Part shown: positions 20,786 through 30,233 of the stretch, one piece after another | How positions within the stretch are numbered: position 1 is the stretch's first letter | Layout of the letters: every line of letters starts with the position of its first letter | Source of the DNA: Methanogenium marinum | GTDB lineage: Archaea; Halobacteriota; Methanomicrobia; Methanomicrobiales; Methanomicrobiaceae | Length of the DNA: 64,000 bases | Reading direction: 5' to 3' | Assembly (NCBI RefSeq): GCF_028912405.1 | Contig: NZ_JAKELO010000002.1 | Coordinates: 248,001-312,000, forward strand | Translations under genes and position numbers: made by a program | The notes under the pieces: generated by a model | Told to the model about the DNA's origin: nothing | The model's input: only the letters and a program-made list of their open reading frames with translations | Database searches by the model: none

Positions 20786-21897
20786 TCCTTAAACGTATCT
20801 CCGCACCCACGGATCTCTGCTTTTTCGATGCGTGATGCAAATCTGAAATAGGTGCCTTTCCGCCCGCAGGGGCAGTCATCAATACCAACCACATACCCCA
20901 GATCTTCCGTCAGGACTGCCTGAGAATAATAGCTGTCTGATAATACACTCAGAATTTCAATCATTCCGGTTTCACCAACAGAGCATGGCTGAAGGGTATA
21001 CGGGTTCCTGATTATTACCTGAGAAATATTCGGCACATGTTTATTTCCGCATTCACAGTCTACGAAAATAATGCCCGTCTGTTCTGCCATACCATAAAAA
21101 TCCAGGATATTACGTTTATCGGTATTAAATACGGAAGACATGGATTCAGAAAAGTATTCTTTTGAAACCTGTTCATCTTTCAGCTTTTTCCAGCCCCCGC
21201 TATGGAACAGCGTAATGTCACTGAAATTGAAATGAATGTCTTTCTCAATTATCTGTTGGTAAAAGACAGACCAGATGATATAGGTAAAACCAAATGCGTA
21301 CACATCTTTCCCGGAATATCTTTCAATAACGTCCTGTATCACCGGTTCATTTAATACCAGTTTGCCGTTCTCTTCTTTAAGAAGATAATACGTCTTTTTT
21401 GCATAGATGCTAAGCCCCCTCACACCCGCAGTCCGTGCGGTAAATTCAGAAACAGAACTATTGACACCTTCATGATCGATAACCAGGAATACTTTCCGTT
21501 TATTTCCAAGATAATCCGACAGAATCTGTTTTAATGATTTCATCTGGTTTAAAACAGTTTTTTTATTTAATGGAACTCTGCTTGCAGTATCACTTGTCGT
21601 GCCACTGGAACGCAGCATTTTCACAATCGCTTCCTTTTCACACGTTGATAGATCAAAATATTTGAACATCTGAACAGGAATGAATGGGATTTCCTCAATT
21701 TTTGTAATTGCGTCAATGTCAGTGCCCTGTTTTGAAACCAGATTTTTGATGTGAGTATTGTTTTGAACAGCATTTTTCAGCTGAATTTTGAGTATATCGG
21801 TTAAAGTCTGATTTTTTGTTTGATCTTCCAATAGATATGGTGGTTGAATCAATAACTCATTAATATCTGAATCCAGTATTTTCTCAGAATCAGTCAT
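20782..21897 (-). CDS. luxE: LuxE-like acyl-protein synthetase
   Basis: FIPVQMFK; MLRSSGTTS; TLFHSGGWKKL; DFYGMAEQTG; 4-bp overlap with luxC. Confidence 0.9.
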   Translation of the reverse strand: MTDSEKILDSDINELLIQPPYLLEDQTKNQTLTDILKIQLKNAVQNNTHIKNLVSKQGTDIDAITKIEEIPFIPVQMFKYFDLSTCEKEAIVKMLRSSGTTSDTASRVPLNKKTVLNQMKSLKQILSDYLGNKRKVFLVIDHEGVNSSVSEFTARTAGVRGLSIYAKKTYYLLKEENGKLVLNEPVIQDVIERYSGKDVYAFGFTYIIWSVFYQQIIEKDIHFNFSDITLFHSGGWKKLKDEQVSKEYFSESMSSVFNTDKRNILDFYGMAEQTGIIFVDCECGNKHVPNISQVIIRNPYTLQPCSVGETGMIEILSVLSDSYYSQAVLTEDLGYVVGIDDCPCGRKGTYFRFASRIEKAEIRGCGDTFKE

Positions 21898-23359
21898 GTA
21901 AAATCATCTCCTTTATCTTATTCCGATCTACTTTCCCTGACGAATTCAACGGAAATTCTTTGAAAACAAATACGTTCTTTGGAACTTTATACGAAGGCAG
22001 TTTTTTGTTGCACAAAGAAAAAATGCTGTCATCAATCAATTTTTTGTCATCACTATCAGTCTGAACCACGGCAACAACGCCCTCGCCCATTATCTCATCC
22101 GGCATCCCGACTACCACACATTCCAGTATGCTATTGAGACTGAGGATGACATCCTCAATTTCATACGGGGATATTCTGTATCCCCCGGATTTCAGGATGT
22201 TTTTTGAACGGCCAACGATGAATATATACCCATCAGAATCTACTGTTGCAAGATCTCCGGTGTATAATCTCCCGTTCTTTAAAACATTGGATGTTTCAAC
22301 AGAGTCTCCATAATATCCCTTCATGATATTATTGCCCCATGCCGTGATCTCTCCAATATCACCCGGCTGGACCCTATTTCCATCTGTATCAAGAACTTCA
22401 AGTGTTACTCCGGGAATCCCTTTGCCAATCGACCCCATTTTTTCTTTAATCAAATGAGGAGGCAGATAGGAGAGACGTGAAGTTCCCTCGGTAGCTCCGT
22501 ACATTAAAAAAAAATCCTTGTCAGGGAACGAGTCTACCATTTTCGTGATATATTTATTCGGGAGTTGCCCTCCGGACTGTGCAAAATAGCGTAAAGACGG
22601 ATACTCTCTTTCCAGCAATGGTGATTTATTGATCAAAATCTGATACGTGCTGGGAACGCCGGCAAATCCTGTACACTTGTGCGTATTTATATCCTTAATA
22701 ACAGAACCCAGAAATGGCTTATTATGCAGGTAAATACTGCCGCCAGCCCGGATATGGGTATGGAGTAATGAAGCACCAAAACAGTAAAAAAATGGCAGAA
22801 CAACATAAATCCGATCATCTTCTGTTAACCGCAGATATTCAATTATTGAATGGGTATTCTCACAGAGATTATTATGGGTCAGCATCACTCCTTTTTTGGT
22901 CCCTGTGCTTCCGGACGTGTAGATTATTACCGCTACTTCATCGCCGGACTGTTCCGGATACAATTCAGTTTCAGTCTGATTCTGCAGTTCCTTTTCTAAA
23001 GATTCTGAGTATATGTCATCACAAATCCATGGAAATTTACTGCGGTATTTTTCCTGAATGAAATAGGCATCTAACGAAGATTTTGTGATAACATCCTCAA
23101 AATCTTTGTCTCCAATCTGGGTTTCAATAAGAACAGCAGTATTCCCACTTTTGATTATAGCGAGATAGCAGATGATAAAAAAATCATTATTTTCAGAAAG
23201 AAGGAGCATATTTTTCCCATGGGAGTATTTCTGCTGAATGAAATGTGCCAGATTATTTATTTTATCATACATTTCATGATAACAAATCTCTGTGTCACCG
23301 ACGAGGAACGGACTGGATGAACATTTTTTGCCTTCAAATAAATAATCTGCAAAATTCAT
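21890..23359 (-). CDS. AMP-dependent acyl ligase
   Basis: VIIYTSGSTGTKKGVMLTHNNL; YGATEG; YTGDLATVDSDGYIFIVGRSKNILKSGGYRISPYEIE; NSSGKVDRNKI. Confidence 0.93.
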   Translation of the reverse strand: MNFADYLFEGKKCSSSPFLVGDTEICYHEMYDKINNLAHFIQQKYSHGKNMLLLSENNDFFIICYLAIIKSGNTAVLIETQIGDKDFEDVITKSSLDAYFIQEKYRSKFPWICDDIYSESLEKELQNQTETELYPEQSGDEVAVIIYTSGSTGTKKGVMLTHNNLCENTHSIIEYLRLTEDDRIYVVLPFFYCFGASLLHTHIRAGGSIYLHNKPFLGSVIKDINTHKCTGFAGVPSTYQILINKSPLLEREYPSLRYFAQSGGQLPNKYITKMVDSFPDKDFFLMYGATEGTSRLSYLPPHLIKEKMGSIGKGIPGVTLEVLDTDGNRVQPGDIGEITAWGNNIMKGYYGDSVETSNVLKNGRLYTGDLATVDSDGYIFIVGRSKNILKSGGYRISPYEIEDVILSLNSILECVVVGMPDEIMGEGVVAVVQTDSDDKKLIDDSIFSLCNKKLPSYKVPKNVFVFKEFPLNSSGKVDRNKIKEMILHD

Positions 23360-23360
23360 G

Positions 23361-23618
23361 TTATTCTGCCATGTATTTATGAATAATCTCTTTAATTAAT
23401 CCGAAATTTTCCATCGCAATGATGTCGTCCATCTGAAATTCCAGATCAAAATGATCTTCATATTCAGAGACTAACTGAAGGTGTTTTAAGGAATCCCATT
23501 TATCAAAGGAATTATATGCAGTCTCATCATTCACTTCAAATTCTTCAGCACCCATTACTGTACAGAATATTTCTTTAATCGTTCTTTCTGATTCATTCGT
23601 CATTTTCATAATCCCCAT
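23361..23618 (-). CDS. Acyl carrier protein
   Basis: 85 aa with WDSLKHLQLVSEYEDHFDLEF phosphopantetheine site. Confidence 0.92.
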   Translation of the reverse strand: MGIMKMTNESERTIKEIFCTVMGAEEFEVNDETAYNSFDKWDSLKHLQLVSEYEDHFDLEFQMDDIIAMENFGLIKEIIHKYMAE

Positions 23619-23970
23619 ACATTATTGCAAATGCGATTGCTTTGTCTTCACAATGTGAAAGACTGATTTCCGTCTTTAGCTTTTCATATCCTTTAACCTT
23701 TATCCATATGTGAGGAACGCCATTTCTGTCATTCAGAATTTCAATTTTTTTGTATGGCACCGGCTTTAATCCATATGCATAAAGGGCTTTCATTACCGCT
23801 TCTTTCCCCGCAAATCTCCCTGCTAAATGAGAGGACGCATCTTCCTTTGAAAAGCAGTAATCGAGTTCATCGCCGGAATAATTCTTTTGTAAGAATGAAT
23901 ATTCCTCATTCTTTACAATAGTAGTAAAGCGATGAATGTTCACAATATCTGTTCCAACAGAGATCTGCAT
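23593..23970 (-). CDS. acpS: Holo-ACP synthase (AcpS-type PPTase)
   Basis: VGTDIVNIHRF; HLAGRFAGKEAVMKAL; EISLSHCEDKAIAFAI. Confidence 0.93.
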   Translation of the reverse strand: MQISVGTDIVNIHRFTTIVKNEEYSFLQKNYSGDELDYCFSKEDASSHLAGRFAGKEAVMKALYAYGLKPVPYKKIEILNDRNGVPHIWIKVKGYEKLKTEISLSHCEDKAIAFAIMYGDYENDE

Positions 23971-23994
23971 ATTATTTTGTCCTCTTCTCCGAAT

Positions 23995-25212
23995 TCAAAC
24001 GACAATACAGGGTTTCATAAAATGTAATAATTTTTCATTAATGTAATCTTCTTCTTTTAATCCAATTCCTGCAAAAACGGGCAATCTCAGTAACCGTCCG
24101 CTTACATCTTCGGTAATGGGGAGATCACCTTTCACACACCCATACTGCCGCCCCATCGGAGAAGAATGCAGTGGGATATAATGAAAAACAGCATGAATGC
24201 CCTGGTTTTTAAGTTTCGCCATCATTTCGTTGCGAACCGTTTCGGTTTCAAAAAGCACATAGAATAAATGGGCATTGTGTTCAGCATATTCAGGTACAAC
24301 AGGAAGTCGAATACGTCCTTCCTCTTCAAGGGGTTTTAACGCATCATAGTAGGCATGCCAGACCGCGAGTCGCTTTTCCTGGATCTCATCAAGGTGTTCA
24401 AGCTGTGAATATAATAAGGCTGCCAGAATATCACTTGGCAGATAACTTGAACCAATATCCACCCAGGTATATTTGTCCACTTCTCCACGGTAAAACTGAC
24501 TGCGATTCGTACCCTTCTCTCTTAAAATCTCTGCACGTTCATTGATTTTGGGGTCGTCTGTATTTATTAAAAGAGCACCCCCTTCTCCACAGACATAATT
24601 CTTTGTCTCATGGAAACTGTAACAACCAAAATCACCAATTGTCCCAAGATATTTTCGTTTATACCGGGCATTCACTCCCTGTGCAGCATCCTCAACCACT
24701 GACAGATTATGGGCGTCTGCTATATCCATAATTTCATCCATGTCACATGAAACTCCGCCATAATGAACCGGACATATTGCACGGGTCTTTTTCGTGATCT
24801 TACGTCTGATCTCCCCGGGGTCAATATTCATGGTATCAGGGGAAATATCTGCAAAAACAGGTGTTCCACCAGCCAGGATAATAGCATTCGCAGTCGACGG
24901 GAATGTATATGATGGAAGTATTACTTCATCCCCGGATTTGAGATTAAGTAAATAGAACGCAAGCTCAAGGGCACTCGTACCTGAAGTTGTTAAAAGAGCC
25001 ATTCGTGCACCAAAGCATCTTTCAAAAAATTGCTGCACAAGCTTTGTATATTTGCCATCACCGCTTATATGACCACCCGACTGAGACAACCAAATAGCAT
25101 CTTCAATATAGGAAAGCTCATTCCCTGTCAGATAGGGGCGGTTAAATGGAATTTCCATTTTTCCCACGGATTTCATTTTATATGGCGATATGCCCTTGAT
25201 TACAGACTTCAT
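23995..25212 (-). CDS. wecE: DegT/DnrJ/EryC1 aminotransferase, WecE/RffA-like
   Basis: IPFNRPYLTGNELSYIEDAI; LLTTSGTSALELA; VEDAAQGVNARYKRKYLGTIGDFGCYSFHETKNY PLP-Lys motif. Confidence 0.88.
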   Translation of the reverse strand: MKSVIKGISPYKMKSVGKMEIPFNRPYLTGNELSYIEDAIWLSQSGGHISGDGKYTKLVQQFFERCFGARMALLTTSGTSALELAFYLLNLKSGDEVILPSYTFPSTANAIILAGGTPVFADISPDTMNIDPGEIRRKITKKTRAICPVHYGGVSCDMDEIMDIADAHNLSVVEDAAQGVNARYKRKYLGTIGDFGCYSFHETKNYVCGEGGALLINTDDPKINERAEILREKGTNRSQFYRGEVDKYTWVDIGSSYLPSDILAALLYSQLEHLDEIQEKRLAVWHAYYDALKPLEEEGRIRLPVVPEYAEHNAHLFYVLFETETVRNEMMAKLKNQGIHAVFHYIPLHSSPMGRQYGCVKGDLPITEDVSGRLLRLPVFAGIGLKEEDYINEKLLHFMKPCIVV

Positions 25213-26138
25213 GCAAAAACACCCATTATTTTTTCCGGCTCATTCAGGAATGACAGGTCTGCTGATTCAGAAACCAGGTTATAGATCCCCATTCCATGTT
25301 TAATCGTCATCCCATGCATAACGTCCAGTTCTGGCGTATCTCGTGCTGAGAGTGCTCTGATTGGAGAGGCCGAAAGATAAACGGGATTTTGAGTCCATAC
25401 GTTTCCACTCCCGTTTTCCTTCTTTTTCTGAGCATAGTATGCCCCACCATGCATCTCCTCATACACTGCATACTCACTTTCAAACTGATTCGAAACCAGG
25501 TTCGCCATGACGAGCGCCTCTTTCCCCTGGTTGATACTCACATGCCCATACCCCGGCGGGACAAGAACGTATTCACCAGCAGATGCAGCGACTGTCACCA
25601 CGTCTGAAAGATCCTTTCGCTGAAGAAGAAAGTGGGCCTCCCCTGCAAGCACCTGGTAGAGTTCAGGGTAGCCAATGCCAGAAGAGGTATCAGGATGATA
25701 GTGTCCTTTCGTCTTGACGTATTCCCTTCCGAGGACTACCGGGGGAATGACCGTGATGTCATACCGTATGTTCTGACGGGAAAGAACCTCACGATCAGTT
25801 TCATTCATCGCAAGATCGCGGTACATGTAGTAGAGGGGGGTGGTCGAATCCAATTCAACGCCATCCCGGTCTGCAAGTACACATTCCATGTCACCAACAG
25901 TTCGAACAGATGGTTCAGGAAGGAACCCTTTCCAATAACGGTCCATGCCCTGCATATTGTTACACGCAATATATATATACTCCCCATGCGGGTCATTATT
26001 TAATATTATACTACACTTAAGGTCAAAACAAATTACTTTATCTAAAATATGGCTAAATTGGGAGTTTTTGATCTCTCCGGAAAAATGTCTGAAAAAAAAG
26101 AACGGAGTCTGAAACCGACCATCCGCAGTAAAAATCAA
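25209..26138 (-). CDS. Cupin-type glucose-6-phosphate isomerase, second copy
   Basis: Closely similar to 5245..6015 (MDRYWKGFLPEPSVRTVGDMECVLAD); true start probably MDRYWKG, internal. Confidence 0.85.
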   Translation of the reverse strand: MIFTADGRFQTPFFFFRHFSGEIKNSQFSHILDKVICFDLKCSIILNNDPHGEYIYIACNNMQGMDRYWKGFLPEPSVRTVGDMECVLADRDGVELDSTTPLYYMYRDLAMNETDREVLSRQNIRYDITVIPPVVLGREYVKTKGHYHPDTSSGIGYPELYQVLAGEAHFLLQRKDLSDVVTVAASAGEYVLVPPGYGHVSINQGKEALVMANLVSNQFESEYAVYEEMHGGAYYAQKKKENGSGNVWTQNPVYLSASPIRALSARDTPELDVMHGMTIKHGMGIYNLVSESADLSFLNEPEKIMGVFA

Positions 26139-26481
26139 CCCCTAAAACAATAATCCACCAAAATATCTATGGCTCTTCTCTTCGTTTTTTGTCATACTAT
26201 GTCTCAGAAATTAAAGCAGAACCGAATTTACCTTTTGGCTTCTGTGAAATGTTCCGGTAACAGAGGAATTGTATCTCCCTCCTATACTCAGCAGTATGAT
26301 TTTCACAGAGCCAAACTATAAATACAACCTCGTTGAATTTAAGCTCATCAATTTCGCATGCACTTCAAACGTGGCATAAAGAATGATATATATGTGCACA
26401 TCAATAAACCAACAATTTAATTATTTTACCTAAAATGATTGAACCGTAAATATATGCAATTTCAGCCAGTCCGGACCTATT

Positions 26482-27969
26482 ATGATTATTGATGATTTAA
26501 AGCGTCTTGCTAAAAATTCTCTCGGGTTTTCCATAGGAACATTGCTATCCCAGGCAATTGGATTTTTCCTTCTTCCGATATACACACGATATCTTACTCC
26601 GGCAGATTATGGAATTCTTTCAATGGCCGGGGTTGTTACCAGCATTTTGATGATATTTTTACTATTTGGACAAAGAGGTGCAATTGGTCGTTTTTATTAT
26701 GATTATCACCATGATCCTGACCAGTTAAAGGATTATCTCAGCACAATTTGTCTGGCAGTGGGTTTGATATCATTAACAGCATGCATTATTATCAGTTTAC
26801 TTGGAGAATCTATTTTTTCAACAATAATCCCTGATGTCCCATTTAATCCATACCTTATTTTGGCTATATGGACTGCATTACTTGGCATACCCCTTAATTT
26901 TGCATTTATTCTTCTCCAGGTGAGAGAGCGGTCCTTTACATACAGTGCAATAAATGTGGCTCAGGTCCTGGTTGTAACAGTCCTGATAATATTTTTTGTT
27001 GTTGTATTGGAAGAAGGGGCACTGGGGAGCCTAAAGGGTCAGTTCTTTTGCAGCATAATCTTCTTATTCGTAGCACTTTTCTACCTGAAAAAGGATATTG
27101 CAATAACATTTGATCTCAATAAATTCAAAGAATCGTTTCGATTTGGTATTCCACTGATTCCCCATATGCTTGCTGGTTGGATCACCACTCTTACAGACAG
27201 GTTATTTTTAAACCTTTACTGTGATCTCTCAATAGTTGGCCTCTATTCCCTTGGGTATAAGTTTGGATCGATAATGAACATTATTACAACTTCTATCAAC
27301 TTTGCCTGGGCTCCGTTTTTTATGTCAAAAGCAACCACTGAGGGGGAAAAGGCAAAACCTTCCTTTTCGAAAATAACAACATATTATATGGCACTAATTA
27401 TATTTGTTGGACTGGGAATGGTATTTTTTTCAAAAGATGTGATCCATATCATGACCGTTCCTGCTTATTATGACTCATATCAGGTAGTTCCGTTCATTGT
27501 TCTTGCATTTATTCTGAATGGCATGTATTACATGGTCGTAAACCAGATATTTCTTTTAAAGAAAACAAAATTATTAGCCACCATTACCTTCTCAGGAGCT
27601 ATTTTTAATGTCATATTGAATATCCTTCTGATTCCCCGATATGGGATGATTGGAGCCGCTGTTGCAACAGCAATCACGTTCCTTTTCACATTTATCGGAG
27701 TATTTATCGCTTCAAACAGATTGTTCCCCATAAAATATGAATACGCAAGGATTGGTAAAATAATCGTTATTGGAATTGTGGTGTATGGTATTTCACTCGT
27801 TCTTCCGGAATATGATATTCCGGGCGATATCATACTAAAATCTCTGCTTATACTTCTGTATCCTGTGGGACTGTTTATTATTCGTGTCTTTACGGATGAA
27901 GAAATTAAACAGGGAAAAGAGTACGCGACAAAAACATTGAATCGGATCATCAAAAAAACAGATTCCTGA
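26482..27969 (+). CDS. Polysaccharide flippase (Wzx-like, MOP superfamily)
   Basis: KNSLGFSIGTLLSQAIGFFLLPIYTRYLTPADYGILSM; 495 aa multi-TM. Confidence 0.9.
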   Translation: MIIDDLKRLAKNSLGFSIGTLLSQAIGFFLLPIYTRYLTPADYGILSMAGVVTSILMIFLLFGQRGAIGRFYYDYHHDPDQLKDYLSTICLAVGLISLTACIIISLLGESIFSTIIPDVPFNPYLILAIWTALLGIPLNFAFILLQVRERSFTYSAINVAQVLVVTVLIIFFVVVLEEGALGSLKGQFFCSIIFLFVALFYLKKDIAITFDLNKFKESFRFGIPLIPHMLAGWITTLTDRLFLNLYCDLSIVGLYSLGYKFGSIMNIITTSINFAWAPFFMSKATTEGEKAKPSFSKITTYYMALIIFVGLGMVFFSKDVIHIMTVPAYYDSYQVVPFIVLAFILNGMYYMVVNQIFLLKKTKLLATITFSGAIFNVILNILLIPRYGMIGAAVATAITFLFTFIGVFIASNRLFPIKYEYARIGKIIVIGIVVYGISLVLPEYDIPGDIILKSLLILLYPVGLFIIRVFTDEEIKQGKEYATKTLNRIIKKTDS

Positions 27970-27989
27970 AAGGTGAATGGTGTTCTGAT

Positions 27990-29719
27990 TTAGGTATTAT
28001 TTCGGTCTTTTTTCCCATCCACCATCTTTTTAATGAGCTGTACCACCCGTTCCGTTGATTTGCCATCAATTTTATACAGATATTTCCCAACGTAAGATTC
28101 TCTGTTATCAGCAAGTTCAGAGTCATCTTTCAGTAATTTTTCAATTGCAATAGAAAGATCATTTTCCTTGTAGACTCCCAGAGCCACACCTTCTTCCACA
28201 TAATCTATCACATCCGGCTTTCCGCTGAGATTGAGAACAATGACGGGTTTATTCAGGGCTACTGCTTCCATCGCAGTTGTTGATTTTTTCACTATCAGAA
28301 GATCACAGACAGTGAGTTGTTCATATGTATCTGAATCCCTGGGAAGGATGATTACATTTATATGATAATCCTTCAGGGCATCCATAATCATATCTGTATA
28401 TTTTTCACCCTCTCCGGGGTGCTGTTTCAGAATTAGTGTTACATCCGCCAGATTTTCCAATGCTCCAAAAATGGCTCTGGAATTTGCATTATTTTCCTCA
28501 TCAGAGAATGCGTGGCACTGCGTTGTCCATAAGACTATCTTGTGATTTTTGGGTATATTGTATCTTTCGAGAAATTGCTCTTTGTTGTACATTTCATGTG
28601 CATGATATAGTATATCATATCGGGGCTGGCCGGTGACAACGACACTATTTTCAGGATACGTGCTTAGATTTGTTAAAATATCATTATAATATGGGCCAAA
28701 TACTGCAGTTATATCTGGTATTGGATAATATGGGGATTTAATAGATCCATTTGTAGACAGTTCATCTTTAGAATGCATGTATCCGTCATGTGAAGGAGTG
28801 ATAATTCCATGCTGTACTGCTAAAACAGGAATATTTTGTTTTTTTCCTGCTACAATAAGTGATAATTCGAATATTCCATATTCGTATTGCATTAAAATTA
28901 AATCAGGATTTTCGGATTCTGTCAATTTTTTTGCCATTTCTATCTGTTGGACTATTGGACCAAAAATCCCAAGAAAATAGTCTGATAATTTTTCTCTTAA
29001 GGGGGAATAATTAATTCCGGTGTTTTCTATCAAAGCATTAAAAGAAGAACTATTATTAATTTTACCCCATAATTCATTAAAATAATTATTTGCTTTTTGA
29101 CTTTTTTTCCATGCATCAAAGGAGAGATAGATTTCAAACGGTTTGTGTATGATATTTTTCTGACTTTTTCTTTTATCGACAATAATTTTTAAACCTGAAA
29201 GAGAATTGTCCACAGGATATGTAGTTACTATTTCGTAATCGGGATCATTTTTTAGCATTGATACTGTTGAATCAAAAAAGGCGTCCGCTTTTTTAAAAGA
29301 TTTATTTGATACATCTGTTATTGTTCTCCATTCAATATTTTGAGCAACAACCAGTATTTTTGTTTTTTTCGAGACGTTGTTGGTATTATATAATCGTACA
29401 TTCATTCTACACAATTCCGTAAAAATGGATTCATATAGATAATAAATAAAACGGTAACAATAATTTCGTTTTAGGATAGCAATATTTCGCCCGATCCACG
29501 TTGCCTGCCGAATGGCATCTGGTCTACAGGAAAAGGTATTGATATAATTTTTAAAATTGAAATTAATAAACCACCAAAGTGCGATATCATCATATGTTGA
29601 TAATTCAATCAGGGATTTCCCCCAATTATCTTCGATTTTGGAATAGTGCTCAGATAATTTTTTAACTCATCTTCATTTGCTATTTTTTTTACACTACCAT
29701 CATCTCTATTCACATTCAT
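27990..29719 (-). pseudogene. CDP-glycerol glycerophosphotransferase-like GT-B, with one homopolymer frameshift in N-terminus
   Basis: ORF 27990..29414 extends in frame to 29651; ATG at 29719 (MNVNRDDGSVKKIANEDELK) joins it if T6 (29658-29663) becomes T7. Confidence 0.65.
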
Positions 29720-30233
29720 CACACTCCCTATGTAAATGCAAACTGTTTCTGCACATAGAGATTTGCTGGATTATTGGCTGAATCCCCGGAAAAATTTTCA
29801 GTATTCTCATTTTAATCACCCCGCAATCCACTCATCAGATTCCACGGAATTCTTTCCGGGAACAGCCATTTCTCAAGGCATAATGATGAGTAATACATAA
29901 CAGCCATTTTTATTATATTTAAATGTTTGCCATTAAAGACCATGTAAGAAGAGCTATTATACATAATTTTTTGAAATGAGAATGTTTAATATTCACTACA
30001 AAAATCTGAAAACGATAACGAAAAGTAAAACGGACTCAAAACCCAATCGCCATACAAGAACAGGCTTCATACCACCAATGAGAAACGATCAAAAGACCAT
30101 TTTATGAGGACACGTGGTCCTGGGTAAGCATATCCCACACCTCCCGGAAGATACAGCAAATCCCCTGCATTGAATCTTTGAAAGAGAGCAGGAACACAGC
30201 TATTATACCAATTCCAGAGAAACGTATTAAGGA

